Shown: positions 10,830-23,325, numbered from the stretch's first letter. The stretch: 64,000 nucleotides of DNA from Glebionis coronaria (GCA_025667525.1 CM046877.1:622936262-623000261); one strand, 5' to 3'. A program made the numbers and translations. The notes: generated by a model from the letters alone, not told the origin.

Positions 10830-12333
10830 ACCCTCCATTAAACTTGATTTCTGGAATCTGAGCATCATCCTTTGTCTTGAAAAATCTCGCTTTTCGAGCG
10901 ACTTAGTGAGAAATCTTCAACTTCATCTTTGGACCTCGTATGTATTACTCGGCCATCTTTACTTGCGATACATTCTAGAATAAAGTGTTAACGAGTATTT
11001 ATATGCTTACTTCGATCATGGTAGACTGTATTTTTTGCTAAGTCTATAGCCGACTTGTTATCCACGTAGATCACAATTCCTCTTGCTCCATGTGCAACTC
11101 CTTCAGCACACTTCTGATCCAAATTGCGTGACATACAGACGATGTTGCAGCTACGTACTCTGCTTCACAACTGGACAAGGTAACAATAGTTTTCTTCTTT
11201 GAAGACCATGTAAACACATTGTTACCCACGAAGGATAGGAATCCTGATGCGCTTCTTCCATCGTCTTTGTTTCAGACCAGTCACTATCGTTATATCCAAC
11301 TAGCTTGAAGTCTTCACTTGTTGAATAATACATACCATAGTCTATGGTGCCTTTTATATAACAAAGGATCCTTTTCGCAATCTCTAAATGTTTTGTCGTA
11401 GTCTCTTCTGTAAACGACTAATTAATCTGATTGCATAGAGTATGTCAGGTCTTATACATGTCAATTAGTGCAAACTTCCAATGAGACTCTTGAATAGAGA
11501 TGAGTTTACAGATTCTCCTCCGTCGTGCTTAGAAGGATTTGCCTTATGTTCAATGGCGGTGCCAACGGGCTTGCACTTTTCCATGCCGAACCTCTTAATA
11601 TCTCCTTGGCATATCTTTCTTGACAAATGAATATTCCTTCATTTGTTTGCTTCACTTCGATGCCAAGATAGTAAGACATAAGTCCTATGTGTTTCATCTC
11701 GAACTCTCTCGTCATTGACTTCTTGAGCTCGTCCATCATACTATGGGAATTTTCTTCGAATACTAAATCATCCACGTACAAGCAGGTGAGCAATATACTT
11801 AGATTTTTAAATTTCACTTAAAGTGTATATTCACTTAGGCATTTTGTAAAACCATGACCTTGGAAATACTTGTCAATTCTAGTATTCCAAGCACGTGCTA
11901 CCTACTTTAGAAAATATAATGCCTTCTTCAACCTTAACACTACCTTCTTGCCTTTTGGCAACATATCCCTCTCGCTCTCAACTTAAACTTCTTCTTCTAG
12001 AACTCCATTTAGGAATGCTGACTTCACGTCCATTTGGTGGATTTTCCACCTATATTGAGCAGCAATAGAAATAATCATTCATATACTTTCAACGCTAGCA
12101 ACCGGAATAAATACCTCTTCGTAGTCTATCCCATGTTTCTTCTTGTAGCCTTTTACCACAAGACTTGCCTTGTACTTCTCCACTTCGCCTTTGGCGTTGT
12201 TCTTCGCCTTGTATACCCACTTGACTCCAATAGCCTTTTGGCCTTTCGGAAGAATTGTCAACTCCCATCTATCATTCTTTTCTATGGACTTTATCTCCTC
12301 TTCCATGGCTTGTCTCTGTTTCTTTCTTTTCAT
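10830..12333 (-). pseudogene. Copia I reverse transcriptase / RNase H remnant
   Basis: Reading leftward: the RT N-terminus (ELTILPKGQKAIGVKWVYKA at about 12190-12260, the conserved copia K-x-KW motif), RT core with LYVDDLVF (about 11760-11780) and SYYLGIEVKQTNEG, then RNase H (DFKLVGYNDSDW at about 11270-11310) and a decayed C-terminus. Single-base indels split it into frames at 12079-12333, 11506-11817 and 11151-11333. It would have copied element RNA into cDNA; it is now dead. 10830-11883 is the stretch duplicated in copy A. Confidence 0.9.
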
Positions 12334-13294
12334 GGCCTCTTCAAAACATAATGATTCACAGTCAGCGTATAAACAGAGAAGGGTATCTCTTCAGTTACCT
12401 CATATAGCTCATGTAATATTCTTGTTTTTGTCTCTCCTTCACTTGAACATGTTGGCGAACCTTGGGGTGGAGTTGGAGTTAGACTTTCAGGTGGTTGGAC
12501 TTCTCCACCAGATTCGCGTGTCTCTTCTTTGTTAGTCATAGGAAGAAATTCATACATTTCAGTTTCCTTAATGCTTCAAACCCATGAACCTTCTTCATCG
12601 AGCTCCACGTCTCTGCTCACTACTACCTTCCTTGTGATCGGGTTATAAAGCTTGTAGCCTTTTGACTGCTTTTCGTAACCAACAAACACGTGTTTCTCAT
12701 TTCTATCATCAAGCTTGATTCGCCTTTGGCTCAAAACGTAGACACACGCTATGCTACTGAATATCCTTAGATGAGACACGGTATGCTTCATGCCATTCCA
12801 TGCTTCTGCTAGAGTCTTGTTGTTTAAACTCTTTGATGGGCACCAGTTCAATAGATACAGCGCAATCAACCAATTCAGTCCAAAACTCCTATGGCGTCTT
12901 CTTACTTTTCAATATGCTTTGGACCATATTGAAATGGTTCTATTCTTTCTCTCTACCACTTCATTTTGTTGTGGGGAGTAAGGAGCCGTTAAAAATCTCT
13001 AGATCCCATTATCCTCACAAAATTTGTAAAATTCTTTTGATAAGAATTCTTCACCTCTATCCGACCTCATGGATTTAATCTTTAAACCCTTATCCTTTTC
13101 AACCATAGCTTTAAATTTCTTAAAAGCTTCAAAGGGTTGGGATTTTTCTTTTAGAAAATAGAATCAAGTCTTTTATAATAATGATCAATAAAAATCATAA
13201 AGCATAGACTCATACCATGAGAAAGTGGAGTGATGGGTCCGCATAAATCCGTGTGAATTAGTTGTAGAGGCTCCTTAGCTCTTGACGTCACTTC
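12334..13294 (-). pseudogene. Copia I integrase remnant, C-terminal and core part
   Basis: The minus-strand frame at 13151-13345 shows EPLQLIHTDLCGPITPLSHG, the first catalytic Asp region of copia integrase; its true element part starts at 13294. The frame 12576-12869 shows LLNWCPSKSLNNKTLAEAWN and KHVFVGYEKQSKGYKLYNP, typical of the copia integrase C-terminus. A linker rich in Pro, Ser and Glu follows at 12330-12557. The gene is cut at 13294/27268 by the young chromovirus and is also frameshifted. Confidence 0.88.
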
Positions 13295-16200
13295 TGTAAA
13301 ACCTGTAAATTTCAGGTTTTGACTTGTGAACATTATGTACGTCACTTCATGATATCTAAATATTTTATACCACTTTTCTTTGCATGAATCATTTGAAACA
13401 TCACATGCATTTCATAATCATGCATCATCTTAACAGGAAAGCAATTATATCACAATGTTATTGTGACTATGCACTTTTATTACAAAAGTGTGACTACATT
13501 TGTATGACTATATTTCAGTAATCATACAGGACAACAAATGACCTAATGTGAAGAACTTTGAGTCTTTTGAAACATATGGTCACTTGCATGCATCCCACTG
13601 ATTTTTCCCAAGAACAACGTCATGATCACAGTATATGATTGATTACCTATTTATATATATATTTTCACTATGATTGACTTCAGACTACCCTGACTATTAC
13701 TTTTACATATAAACATCTAATAAATCATACTATGAATATATCTTATACGTAAATGTAATAATATAACCACCTAGGGACCATGCTTTCACCAAAAGGCACT
13801 AAACGTAACTAAAACACTTAAAACCCGAGCTTACTCCAAATACTATGACTTAAAATCATTTGACTCATACTTAAACATGGGTACTAAGCAAGACGAACCC
13901 GAACCTACACAAAATTATATATACACGTATGTAAATACTTAACCACAACCCTTTTTCACCAAAACATCACATTTCTCACAAATCTTTCTAACTTAACATT
14001 AATTTTAACACTAAAAACACAAACTAGTTTTTCTCCTCACTAACAATACCAAAACCGCCGATTTTGGTTGCCTTCTTTTAAACCATGGGAAGTTTGTACT
14101 AACTAGCATTTAAAGAGTGTACTAAGTTATGATTAAGAAGCTAAATTACCTCTTACACTCTTCCTTGTCTTGAGCCGTGTATACCTCCCACACCACACAC
14201 CATTTTGTACAAACTTAAACCATTGTTACTTACACAAGTCACATCCCCCTTTCTTGGAACCCTATATGCCACGGCTACACACCCTAAAAACCCTACAACC
14301 TTGTACAAATATGGAGCATTTAAGGTTGTGTACTTCATTGTACAAATCAAAGATAAGCAAATCCTTACTCCTCTCTCTCTTGCCGTGTCTCAACCCCAAG
14401 CCACATCTCTATTCTCTTCACTCTTGGCTATATAAAACCTTGAGACACTCACTTCTCTCCCTCACCACAAACACACGGATCAAAACCTCACATAATACCT
14501 AGACTAAACAAAATCTCAACTTACTACATTTACTACCAAATCAAGCATTGAAGACTAGAAGTAAAGACTCCTAGGATTCGTGTGACTATAAGCCGCCGCA
14601 TCCTCACCTCCTTTTGTCTACATTTTGGTCAAACAAGTAAGCATGAACTTCTCCATTACTTTTCCTTAATCATTTTTGCGTTTCATGCATTCCCATGCTA
14701 CACATAATGAGGTTAGGATACATGCACACGTTAAAAGTTCTTAGCCACGCTCTAAACAACATGTAAACTCGCGGCATAGATAAAATTTGGAAAGCCTTAC
14801 ATTGTGAATCCTTAAAAACACGAGTATGCGAACCTATAGGAGCGTTAGTATATTCCTTTACCTTAAAAACTTATATAAGCCGCGACTTAACGAGAGCTTA
14901 TAAGCTAGTTCTTTTCCCATGAGTTGCATTAAACTAAGACATGAACTTATGCAAGTCACACTAAGTTCAACTTATGTATAAATCATTTTTAAGCCGAGTG
15001 TTACCTTAGAAAATAAGCTAACTTGAAAACCTTGTAATAATAAAAATAAGCCGAATCTATAAGGCCTTAGTATAAGCCCATAAGCCTTCAAAACAATAAG
15101 CTTAAAAGTCATAAAGATATAAGCCGAATTTATATAAGCTCATGTGTCATGGAAATATAAGCCGAATATACATAAGCCCTCACTAAACTTTTATTTTGAA
15201 AACAAAGCATCTAATAAGCCCATATAGCAAATTAGTATAGGCCCATTAGTGAGAAATTAACATTTACTAATTTACCACAAGTTTTTACCAAGCCCAACAC
15301 TTTTTACCTTAACCGGATGTAAATGGGCCGCGTAGCCCATTATGGGAAACTAGTGGTTACTTTTTGTGCCGAATATGTAAATTGGTGAAAGATGGACCCG
15401 AAAGTGAAAATATTAAAATAGAAATTCCTTTTATTACTTTTTACTACTTGGTAAAAATTATTTAATCTATGTAAAACTTAAACAAATAAACTGTGACCCT
15501 TATTGGGCCACTTAAGCCCATTTAAGCTTAATCAAACAAACCGTGACCTTTAATGGGCCACTTTAGCCCATTTGATTTAAATGAGTAACTTTTTGGGCCA
15601 AATGTGACAAGTTCCAAAAGATATGGCCAACTTTGAAAACCAAGTGAAACCTTTGATCATTTTCGTGACTTTCATAAAATACAAGGGCCGGTTATGCTAC
15701 TTTTGAAATTATAGGGTACCAAGAGTCAAACCGTGTGTAACAATAAACTACAAGGACCATTTGTGACATTTTTGAAACTTAAATCAAGCCCTAATCCCAC
15801 TTATTTTCATGCCGTAGGATTGGAGGGGGGTATTTTGCCATTTCCCGAAAGTTTATCAAGCCCTAGGGGGCGTTTTCATAAAACGGGATAACCGACGAGG
15901 ACTAACGATGTAATAACCATAACGGATAAAAAAAATACATGATAAGGTTTCTAAACTATATATTAGTTACAAGTGTAATCCAAATTTAATTACTTAAAAG
16001 GGGTTATCATAAAACGGGTAATATACAAAACGGATTATTTAAATTAAATTACAACTATACGATATTAACGAAACCATTTAACTACCTCCTTTGTGAAACC
16101 TTAAAAACATAATAAGGTATAAAGATTATTCTTCGTTTTAAATTAAATAAAACTTATGGATTTATCTAATTTACGATACCTCTTTCCTTAAACACAAATT

Positions 16201-17176
16201 AATAAACTCGTATATTCATATATATTATTTTTCTTGAAAACAATATATATAAACACATCCTTAATTTATTATGAAAGAATTAAGCCAACGTATCAATCTA
16301 TAATCTGTGATCATGCATTTTCATATGTACATTCATCATGCGTTATTATTTGTGCATTTACTGAGACACACATAAATTACTTAGGTAATTCTACTGCTTC
16401 GTGATCATACTGTGCCAGTACATTCAGTGACATCATCACTACACCATTACCACTGAGGTGAGTTCATGGCCCCATCTTTACTGTTTTATAACTGGGGGAG
16501 AAAACATACAAACGTTTATTTTTATGCAAGCATGCACAGACAACAACAATTTATTGCCTACTGTTTGCCCCATTCCCGTGGACTGTAATAGTTAATAGTG
16601 TAGCGCGAAATGTATGGATAGATCTATTCGGGTGTTGACAACACCCGGCCTGTCGTGATCAGCTGTTACGTGATGCTTAGGCCAAGCAGCAGGTTTATGT
16701 CATTGTCGGATTAAGGGAAACAAACTTCAGGATAGACCCAATGGGCGTACTGACAATCATGTCTAGCTTCTATTACAGGGCAGTAGGAACTACTGTAGTA
16801 TTGGGCTGTGATGTCCTGCTACCTTCGTGATGCTTTGCATATTAATACTTTATTTAATTAAACCTGTGAATTCACCAACCTCGTGTTGACCCCCACATTT
16901 TTACTTTTATGTTTTCTCAGGAAAGTAAGCAGGTTCATGCATTGGATTCCAGCATTTTAGGAAAGCATCATGTTGACCATTGGGCTGGGATATTTACTTC
17001 TGTTTTACAATAAATGTGGTTTTATTCTGAACAAGATACAATGTGTACAATTAATTCATGTAATATGTTTTTGAATGATTTTATGATCATCGCTCTATAT
17101 GCTATGTGCTATCGATCCACCCAAGTAACACCCCAACTATTATTCCGCTGCATTTGACCAATCTGGGGGTGTTACA
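13295..17176 (+). repeat. Gypsy A 5' LTR (3.9 kb)
   Basis: Starts TGTAAAACCTGTAAATTTCA and ends GGGGGTGTTACA. A TATA box (14429-14437) lies about 1.13 kb in. Between 15300 and 15610 there are repeated TGGGCC/AGCCCA motifs. All short open frames inside (for example 14170-14502) are shared with the 3' LTR, have no family resemblance, and are probably not genes. Confidence 0.95.
14429..14437 (+). promoter_or_regulatory. Gypsy A LTR promoter TATA box
   Basis: TATATAAAA in the context CTTGGCTATATAAAACCTTGAG, followed about 30 bases later by pyrimidine-rich sequence suitable for a start site. It would make U3 about 1.1 kb and leave a very long R-U5 of about 2.7 kb. The identical box is at about 24514-24522 in the other LTR. 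Confidence 0.6.
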
Positions 17177-17181
17177 GAGAA

Positions 17182-17193
17182 TGGTATCAGAGC
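17182..17193 (+). promoter_or_regulatory. Gypsy A primer binding site
   Basis: TGGTATCAGAGC, five bases after the LTR, complementary to the 3' end of initiator tRNA-Met, the usual primer of plant Ty3/gypsy elements. Confidence 0.9.
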
Positions 17194-17535
17194 GCATAGT
17201 TATAGAGAACCAGATCAAAGACTTAAAAATTTTAAGAAATGGAATTTTTAAAACTGGACTATAACTGAACATGAAAAATCAGTTTGAAAAGAGAAATTGA
17301 TTTTTGGGAACCTATAAGTTAGGCATATGGCATTATAGAGCATGCATATTATTATGAGCTAACCTCACATTGATTTATTTCCTCATGGCAAATAAATCAC
17401 ATAAGTATCTATTTTATACTTTCTACCTCATGGTTAAAAGCTTTTTAAACCACATCCCATATGCATCATGAAAACAGTTTATGTTGTGTAAGTTGAAAAC
17501 TTGCTCAAAACTATAAAATATTACTTTCAGATATC

Positions 17536-18399
17536 ATGACGACGCCTACTGTTGTTACTACCTTCGAGGAGCTTATGGTTCCTACCATCACACCTTTGTC
17601 ACCGACATCAGTGCTAGTTAGACCTGCATCTGATACAGAGTCCAGAGATGACCAGCAGGACGGGGTCATCATACTCACAGATTCACCTACTCCTTCACCA
17701 CCCACTACACTTCCTACTACACCACTTCTTGTAGTACCTGCATCCCCTCCCAGGGAGGCGGACCAGGTCGTACCTTTCCTACCACCACCACCTTCTGTAC
17801 CTCGCACTCACCCCACAAGTGCCTTGCCACCTCGTAAGAGGAGGCATGACCCTATCACCGATTCGACTTATGAGGTCGGAGAGGGTTCAGGAGCCGGGCA
17901 GGCTAGACTTAGTGCCCTTCAGGCACAGGTCGACGCACTTACAGCCCGACAGGCACAGGACACCACTCTCATTCACTCTCTACTACAGGCAGACCAGCAG
18001 GGTCGCGCCATGCTCCAGGAGAGACTAGACTCTCTCTATTGGGCCATGGCCGGAGAGTCATATACCACCAGAGAGACCATACATTGGCAATTGGACGAGG
18101 TAGCTTACCTTCGTTGCCGTTTAGCTATGTTGGAGAGTCATTCCTACGAGACTCGAGCCGCCATCTACTCACAGGAGGACACCTTCAGGACCTTCATGGA
18201 CCTAGCAGATCTCCGTCATCAGGGGATTACTACAGAGACAGAGCAGCTACGCAGTGCCGACACTGCACGTCAGCAGCAGCTACTAGAGGCCCTGAGACAC
18301 ACCAGGGAGACCCGGAGTGTCGTGATCCGTATGCAGGACGAGCGTGCACCACCAGTTGGACCATCTGCACCTGCAGGCAGCCACACTAGTGTAGGGTAG
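17536..18399 (+). CDS. Gypsy A extra ORF upstream of gag (287 aa, function unknown)
   Basis: An intact 287-residue frame between the primer binding site and gag. Residues about 20-100 are rich in Pro, Ser and Thr. A basic patch PPRKRRHD near residue 98 resembles a nuclear localisation signal. From about residue 120 to 275 it is Gln/Leu/Glu/Arg-rich with heptad-like spacing (LSALQAQVDALTARQAQDTT), predicting a coiled coil. There is no zinc knuckle, protease or membrane segment. Its ATG follows the acceptor-like TTACTTTCAG by five bases. It ends 380 bp before the gag ATG, in a different frame. Similar proline-rich, coiled-coil frames occur before gag in daisy-family elements (from memory). It could be a structural or accessory protein, but its role is not known to me. 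Confidence 0.75.
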   Translation: MTTPTVVTTFEELMVPTITPLSPTSVLVRPASDTESRDDQQDGVIILTDSPTPSPPTTLPTTPLLVVPASPPREADQVVPFLPPPPSVPRTHPTSALPPRKRRHDPITDSTYEVGEGSGAGQARLSALQAQVDALTARQAQDTTLIHSLLQADQQGRAMLQERLDSLYWAMAGESYTTRETIHWQLDEVAYLRCRLAMLESHSYETRAAIYSQEDTFRTFMDLADLRHQGITTETEQLRSADTARQQQLLEALRHTRETRSVVIRMQDERAPPVGPSAPAGSHTSVG

Positions 18400-18779
18400 A
18401 TTTTTAGTTGTACATCATGACAAGCACTGAGTTGCATCTCAGCTCTCATGATTTATCTCTTTTGTATTTGTATTCCTTTTCTGATGTATTTGTAGTACCT
18501 AACCTTAGTAGGTAGGATATCTTTTGGTTGTATCACAAACATATGTACCACTATTTCAGACAGGTTGCTATGACCCTGTCTTAGATCGGTTGTACTTGTA
18601 CTATATTATTGTTCACAGGAATGATATGTTACCGTTCATTTGTTTGGTTACATTTATATTATTATGAACTCTTAACGGATTATCAAATTTGTTGTGAATT
18701 CTATGCATAGACATTCCCCATGCAGATTAATATAACCATCTTTTATCAACTAACGAATCTTAGAATTTTCTTATAGAAA

Positions 18780-21203
18780 ATGCCACCAAGACGCGTACGC
18801 CCAAACGCCGCAGAAACACCTGCAACGACTATGTCTGATGCACAACTCAGAGTGCTGATCGAGCAAGGCATTACTGACGCCTTAGCTGCCAGGGAAAACC
18901 GCCCCAGCGGAACCCATGGAGACAGTGAAAACTCTAATAACCGAAACCGCGAAGCTCGAGGATGTACTTACCCTGACTTCCTAAAATGCAAACCCAGCTA
19001 TTTCAAGGGCAAGGAAGGGGTAGTCGAGCTCATGCAATGGTTTGAGAGGACTGAGACGGTGTTTCGTATTAGTGACTGCACCGAAGAGAACAAAGTGAAG
19101 TTCGCCACCTGTACTCTTTTGGAACATGCACTCACATGGTGGAACTCACAAGTTGCAACCCTCGGACACGATGGAGCTTATGGTATGACATGGACTGCGT
19201 TGAAGGAAAAGCTTACCATGAAATACTGTCCCCGTAGCGAAATCAAGAAGCTGGAGATTGAATTGTGGAATCTCAAATGCATCAACTTCAATATCACAAG
19301 CTACAACCAGAAATTCCAAGAACTAACCTTGATGTGTACCCGCATGTACCCGAAAGTGGCGGATAAGATAGAAAAGTACGTTAGTGGACTTCCCAATTCT
19401 GTTCACGACAGTGTGCTTGCATCTCGACCTACTACCATCGAGAGTGCCATCGAGTTTGCCACAGAACTAGTGGACAAACGTGGTCGTGATCATATGACTA
19501 GGCAGGCAGAACACAAGAGGAAAGTCGATGATAACTACCGTCATCATCCTCAGACTCAACTGCCCAAGAGGCAAGGCTTAAGTCAAATCTGCAGTGCTAT
19601 TTCCTCAGGACCACCGCGATACGCAGGAAACAAACCCAGATGCCCCAAGTGTAATTTTCATCACTACTCCACAAATGGATGTCGAAGTCTCGAGCAGAAC
19701 AATGCACCTGTCCCGACCAATAGAAACAATTTCAGTACCAACAACAAGCCCCACAATGGCAACAGGCAGAATTCCCGTGGAAGTGGATACCAAGGAAACC
19801 GCCAGCTCACAGGCAGTGGAAACATGGCTCGCAAAGAAATCCATTGCTTTGGTTGTGGAGAAATTGGACACATCAGACCCGACTGTCCAAAGCGTAAGAA
19901 TGAAAGCCAAAGCGGAGCACCCGCCAGGGTTTATGTCATAGGAGAGAACAGGACCAACCCCGACTCTAATGTAGTTACTGGTACGTTCCTTCTAAATAGT
20001 CGCTATGCAAATATTTTATTCGATACAGGAGCCGATAGAAGTTTCGTATCCACTGAATTTGGTAGCTTGCTAGACATTTTACCAACCCCATTAGATAACT
20101 GTTACAGAGTTGAACTAGCAGACGCAAAAATCATAGAAACTAACACCATCATAAGAGGCTGTACTCTAAATCTCCAGAACCACCCATTTGATATTCAATT
20201 GATACCTATACAACTAAGTAGTTTTGACGTCATCATTGGTATGGACTGGTTAGCCAAGTACCATGCAACCATTGTGTGTGACGAGAAACTAGTCCGCATA
20301 CCATGGGGAGGCACAGACCTAATTATCCGAGGAGACGGAAATTCGGATAAAGCAGATACTAGGTTGAGTGTAATCTCGTGCACCCAAGCCCAGAAATATC
20401 TACTAAAAGGATGCCCTATCTTTTTAGCACATATTTCTAAAACAGATCAGGAAGAGAAACCTAAGGAGAAACAGATCAAGGACGTACCCATCGTTCGTGA
20501 TTATCCCGAAGTCTTTCCAGACGACTTGCCAGGTTTACCTCCGACTCGTCAAGTTGAATTCCAAATAGACTTGGTGCCAGGAGCCGCACCTGTAGCTAAA
20601 GCACCCTACCGTTTAGCACCCACCGAAATGAAAGAACTCGCGGAACAACTCAAAGAACTGTCAGATAAAGGCTTCATAAGGCCCAGTTCCTCACCTTGGG
20701 GAGCCCCAGTACTGTTTGTCAAAAAGAAAGACGGTTCATTCCGAATGTGTATCGATTACAGAGAACTGAATAAGTTAACTGTGAAAAACCGCTACCCGTT
20801 ACCACGAATCGATGACCTATTTGATCAACTACAAGGATCAAGTATATACTCCAAGATCGACTTACGATCTGGGTATCATCAATTGAAGGTCAGAGAAGAG
20901 GACATACCAAAAACAGCTTTCAGGACACGATACGGTCATTATGAGTTCCAAGTCATGCCATTTGGACTAACTAATGCACCAGCTATATTCATGGATCTTA
21001 TGAACCGAGTATGCAGACCCTACCTGGATAAGTTCGTAATAGTGTTTATTGACGACATCCTCATCTATTCCAAGAATGAGCAAGAACACGGAGAACATCT
21101 GGCTCAAGTGCTAAAATTGCTTAAGGAAGAAAAGCTGTATGCAAAATTCTCAAAGTGCGATTTTTTGGATCCCAAAAGTACACTTTCTTGGTCATGTAAT
21201 TGA
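18780..21203 (+). CDS. Gypsy A gag-protease-reverse transcriptase (pol 5' part)
   Basis: 807-residue frame encoding the element's capsid and first enzymes. Residues about 60-230 are the retrotransposon gag core ([26 protein letters not shown]). C356 starts the CCHC zinc knuckle [14 protein letters not shown]. The aspartic protease active site is LFDTGAD with Asp415. Reverse transcriptase covers about 590-790 with the FIDD active site at Asp758-Asp759 and conserved SGYHQLKV and MPFGLTNAP. The ATG is preceded by TTTTCTTATAGAAA, an acceptor-like site. The frame leaves the family alignment at about residue 796, where a six-T run (about 21163-21168) carries one T too many; the rest of pol continues in the next frame. 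Confidence 0.93.
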   Translation: MPPRRVRPNAAETPATTMSDAQLRVLIEQGITDALAARENRPSGTHGDSENSNNRNREARGCTYPDFLKCKPSYFKGKEGVVELMQWFERTETVFRISDCTEENKVKFATCTLLEHALTWWNSQVATLGHDGAYGMTWTALKEKLTMKYCPRSEIKKLEIELWNLKCINFNITSYNQKFQELTLMCTRMYPKVADKIEKYVSGLPNSVHDSVLASRPTTIESAIEFATELVDKRGRDHMTRQAEHKRKVDDNYRHHPQTQLPKRQGLSQICSAISSGPPRYAGNKPRCPKCNFHHYSTNGCRSLEQNNAPVPTNRNNFSTNNKPHNGNRQNSRGSGYQGNRQLTGSGNMARKEIHCFGCGEIGHIRPDCPKRKNESQSGAPARVYVIGENRTNPDSNVVTGTFLLNSRYANILFDTGADRSFVSTEFGSLLDILPTPLDNCYRVELADAKIIETNTIIRGCTLNLQNHPFDIQLIPIQLSSFDVIIGMDWLAKYHATIVCDEKLVRIPWGGTDLIIRGDGNSDKADTRLSVISCTQAQKYLLKGCPIFLAHISKTDQEEKPKEKQIKDVPIVRDYPEVFPDDLPGLPPTRQVEFQIDLVPGAAPVAKAPYRLAPTEMKELAEQLKELSDKGFIRPSSSPWGAPVLFVKKKDGSFRMCIDYRELNKLTVKNRYPLPRIDDLFDQLQGSSIYSKIDLRSGYHQLKVREEDIPKTAFRTRYGHYEFQVMPFGLTNAPAIFMDLMNRVCRPYLDKFVIVFIDDILIYSKNEQEHGEHLAQVLKLLKEEKLYAKFSKCDFLDPKSTLSWSCN

Positions 21204-23325
21204 CGACAAGGGAATCCAAGTTGATCCGGCGAAAGTCGAATCTGTGAAAGATTGGACATCTCCCACATCTCCAAAGGAGATTCGTCAATTCTTAGGACTT
21301 GCCGGTTACTACCGACGATTTATCGAAGACTTCTCAAAGATCGCTAAACCAATGACCAAACTCACTCAGAAAGGCATAAAATTTGTGTGGGAAGAAAAGG
21401 AAGAAGCTGCATTCCAGGCCATCAAGCAGAAATTATGCAGTGCACCCATTCTAGCTTTACCAGAAGGTAACGAAGACTTCGTTGTCTACTGCGACGCCTC
21501 ACATAAAGGGTTGGGAGCTGTGTTGATGCAGAGACAGAAAGTGATTGCTTACGCTTCAAGACAACTGAAGAAGCACGAGCAAAATTACTCCACCCATGAT
21601 ATAGAACTTGGATCCGTAGTTTTTGCCTTAAAAATCTGGAGGCACTATCTGTACGGAACCAAATGCACAGTCCACACCGATCACAAGAGCTTGCAACATA
21701 TTCTAGACCAGAAGGAATTAAACATGAGACAACGTCGTTGGATAGAACTACTCAGCGACTACGACTGTGACATCAAATACCACCCAGGCAAAGCAAATGT
21801 AGTTGCCGATGCACTAAGCCGAAAGGGAACTGATCCTCCCATGAGAGTTCGAGCCCTAGTCATGACCATTAGTTTGGACCTACCCAAACAGATATTAGAG
21901 GCACAACTCCAAGCACAAAAGCCTGAGAACATCGGAAAGGAAGACATAGGGGGAATGCTTAGGACGGACCTAAGCAAGGAAAAGTTGGAAGCTAGAGCAG
22001 ATGGAACATTATGCCTACACGGGAGAAGTTGGCTACCCTGTTATGGAGACTTAAGAAACGTAATCATGCACGAATCCCATAAATCCAAGTACTCCATACA
22101 CCCCAGATCCGAAAAGATGTATCAAGATGTGAAAAGATTATACTGGTGGCCAAACATGAAGGCAGACATTGCCACCTACGTGAAGAAATGTCTGACTTGT
22201 GCTAGAGTAAAAATCGAACACCAACGACCATCAGGGTTACTTGTTCAACCCGACATACCAAAATGGAAATGGGACAATATCACCATGGATTTCATCACCA
22301 AACTTCCTACATCATCCCACGGGTACGATACGATCTGGGTAATCGTAGACCGCCTCACAAAATCCGCCCATTTCCTACCCATCAAGGAAAATGATTCTCT
22401 AAGTAAATTAGCCAAAACATACTTAAAGGAAGTCGTGACAAGGCATGGAATACCAGTCTCCATCATCTGTGATAGAGATGGCAGGTTTACATCAAACTTT
22501 TGGAAAGCTTTTCAAAGAGCGTTGGGAACAAACCTGGATATGAGTACCGCATACTATCCACAGACAGACGGTCAGAGTGAACGAACAATCCAAACGCTAG
22601 AAGACATGCTGAGAGCATGTGTGATCGACTTTGGAAAGGGATGGGTCGAACACATCCCATTAGTAGAGTTCTCCTACAACAACAGTTACCATGCCAGTAT
22701 TAAGGCAGCACCATTTGAAGCCCTCTATGGCCGCAAATGTCGCTCACCAGTATGCTGGGCAGAAGTGGGAGAATTTCAGCTAACAGGACCCGAACTAATC
22801 CAAGAGACCACTGAGAAGATCACTCTCATCAAACAACGAATTCAAGCTGCCCAGGATAGACAAAAGAGTTATGCTGATAGGAAACGTAAACCTATGGAAT
22901 TTGCCGTAGGTGACCGTGTCATGCTAAAGGTGTCACCTTGGAAGGGTGTTGTACGGTTTGGGAAACGTGGAAAGCTAAATCCACGTTACGTAGGGCCTTT
23001 CAAAGTGATTGCCAGAATTGGAGAGGTTGCCTACCGCTTAGAGCTGCCTCAACAGTTAAGCCGAGTACACCCTACATTCCATGTCTCGAACTTGAAGAAG
23101 TGCTACTCAGATGAACCTTTAGCAATGCCATTGGAGGGAGTCCATTTCGACGACAAACTTCAATTTGTAGAAGAACCAGTGGAAGTTGTGGAGAGAGAAG
23201 TCAAGAAGTTGAAACGAAGCCAAATCCCGTTAGTTAAAGTACGATGGAACTCTAGGAAAGGTCCTGAGTTTACTTGGGAACACGAAGAATCATTTAGAGC
23301 CAAGTACCCACACCTTTTTACCTAA
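21169..23325 (+). CDS. Gypsy A RNase H-integrase-chromodomain (pol 3' part, shifted frame)
   Basis: Continuation of pol in the neighbouring frame (an open frame is present from 21139). It begins with the RT thumb ([12 protein letters not shown]), then the RT/RNase H connection and RNase H ([29 protein letters not shown]). The integrase has its zinc-binding region (C-x2-C in [10 protein letters not shown]), a core with the first Asp in TMDFITKLP, the second in ICDRDGRF and the Glu in [11 protein letters not shown]. The C-terminal tail ([20 protein letters not shown]) resembles the degenerate chromodomain of Tekay-type elements, thought to guide integration to heterochromatin. There are no internal stops through 23325. 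The only visible lesion is the single extra T, which could be a mutation or an assembly error. Confidence 0.92.
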   Translation: MPKVHFLGHVIDDKGIQVDPAKVESVKDWTSPTSPKEIRQFLGLAGYYRRFIEDFSKIAKPMTKLTQKGIKFVWEEKEEAAFQAIKQKLCSAPILALPEGNEDFVVYCDASHKGLGAVLMQRQKVIAYASRQLKKHEQNYSTHDIELGSVVFALKIWRHYLYGTKCTVHTDHKSLQHILDQKELNMRQRRWIELLSDYDCDIKYHPGKANVVADALSRKGTDPPMRVRALVMTISLDLPKQILEAQLQAQKPENIGKEDIGGMLRTDLSKEKLEARADGTLCLHGRSWLPCYGDLRNVIMHESHKSKYSIHPRSEKMYQDVKRLYWWPNMKADIATYVKKCLTCARVKIEHQRPSGLLVQPDIPKWKWDNITMDFITKLPTSSHGYDTIWVIVDRLTKSAHFLPIKENDSLSKLAKTYLKEVVTRHGIPVSIICDRDGRFTSNFWKAFQRALGTNLDMSTAYYPQTDGQSERTIQTLEDMLRACVIDFGKGWVEHIPLVEFSYNNSYHASIKAAPFEALYGRKCRSPVCWAEVGEFQLTGPELIQETTEKITLIKQRIQAAQDRQKSYADRKRKPMEFAVGDRVMLKVSPWKGVVRFGKRGKLNPRYVGPFKVIARIGEVAYRLELPQQLSRVHPTFHVSNLKKCYSDEPLAMPLEGVHFDDKLQFVEEPVEVVEREVKKLKRSQIPLVKVRWNSRKGPEFTWEHEESFRAKYPHLFT

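Larger units (their letters stand above)
4798..11883. repeat. Tandem duplication, copy B, with CACTA insertion
   Basis: This is the second copy of the unit at 984-4797. It is 7086 bp long. Subtracting the 3068 bp CACTA element and its 3 bp target duplication leaves about 4015 bp. The remaining ~200 bp excess over copy A is mainly extra 40 bp minisatellite units around 5930-6330. Scattered single-base differences separate the copies. Only copy B continues into the rest of Copia I, so copy B is in the ancestral context on the right and copy A is truncated on the right. Confidence 0.9.

Noticed and set aside
14170..14502. 110- and 76-residue frames in the Gypsy A LTR
   Set aside because: Repeated in both LTRs around the promoter, overlapping in several frames, with low-complexity translations; probably chance.
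19594..19941. Overlapping 115-residue frame inside gag
   Set aside because: It overlaps the well-supported gag-pol frame and the zinc knuckle; a shadow frame.
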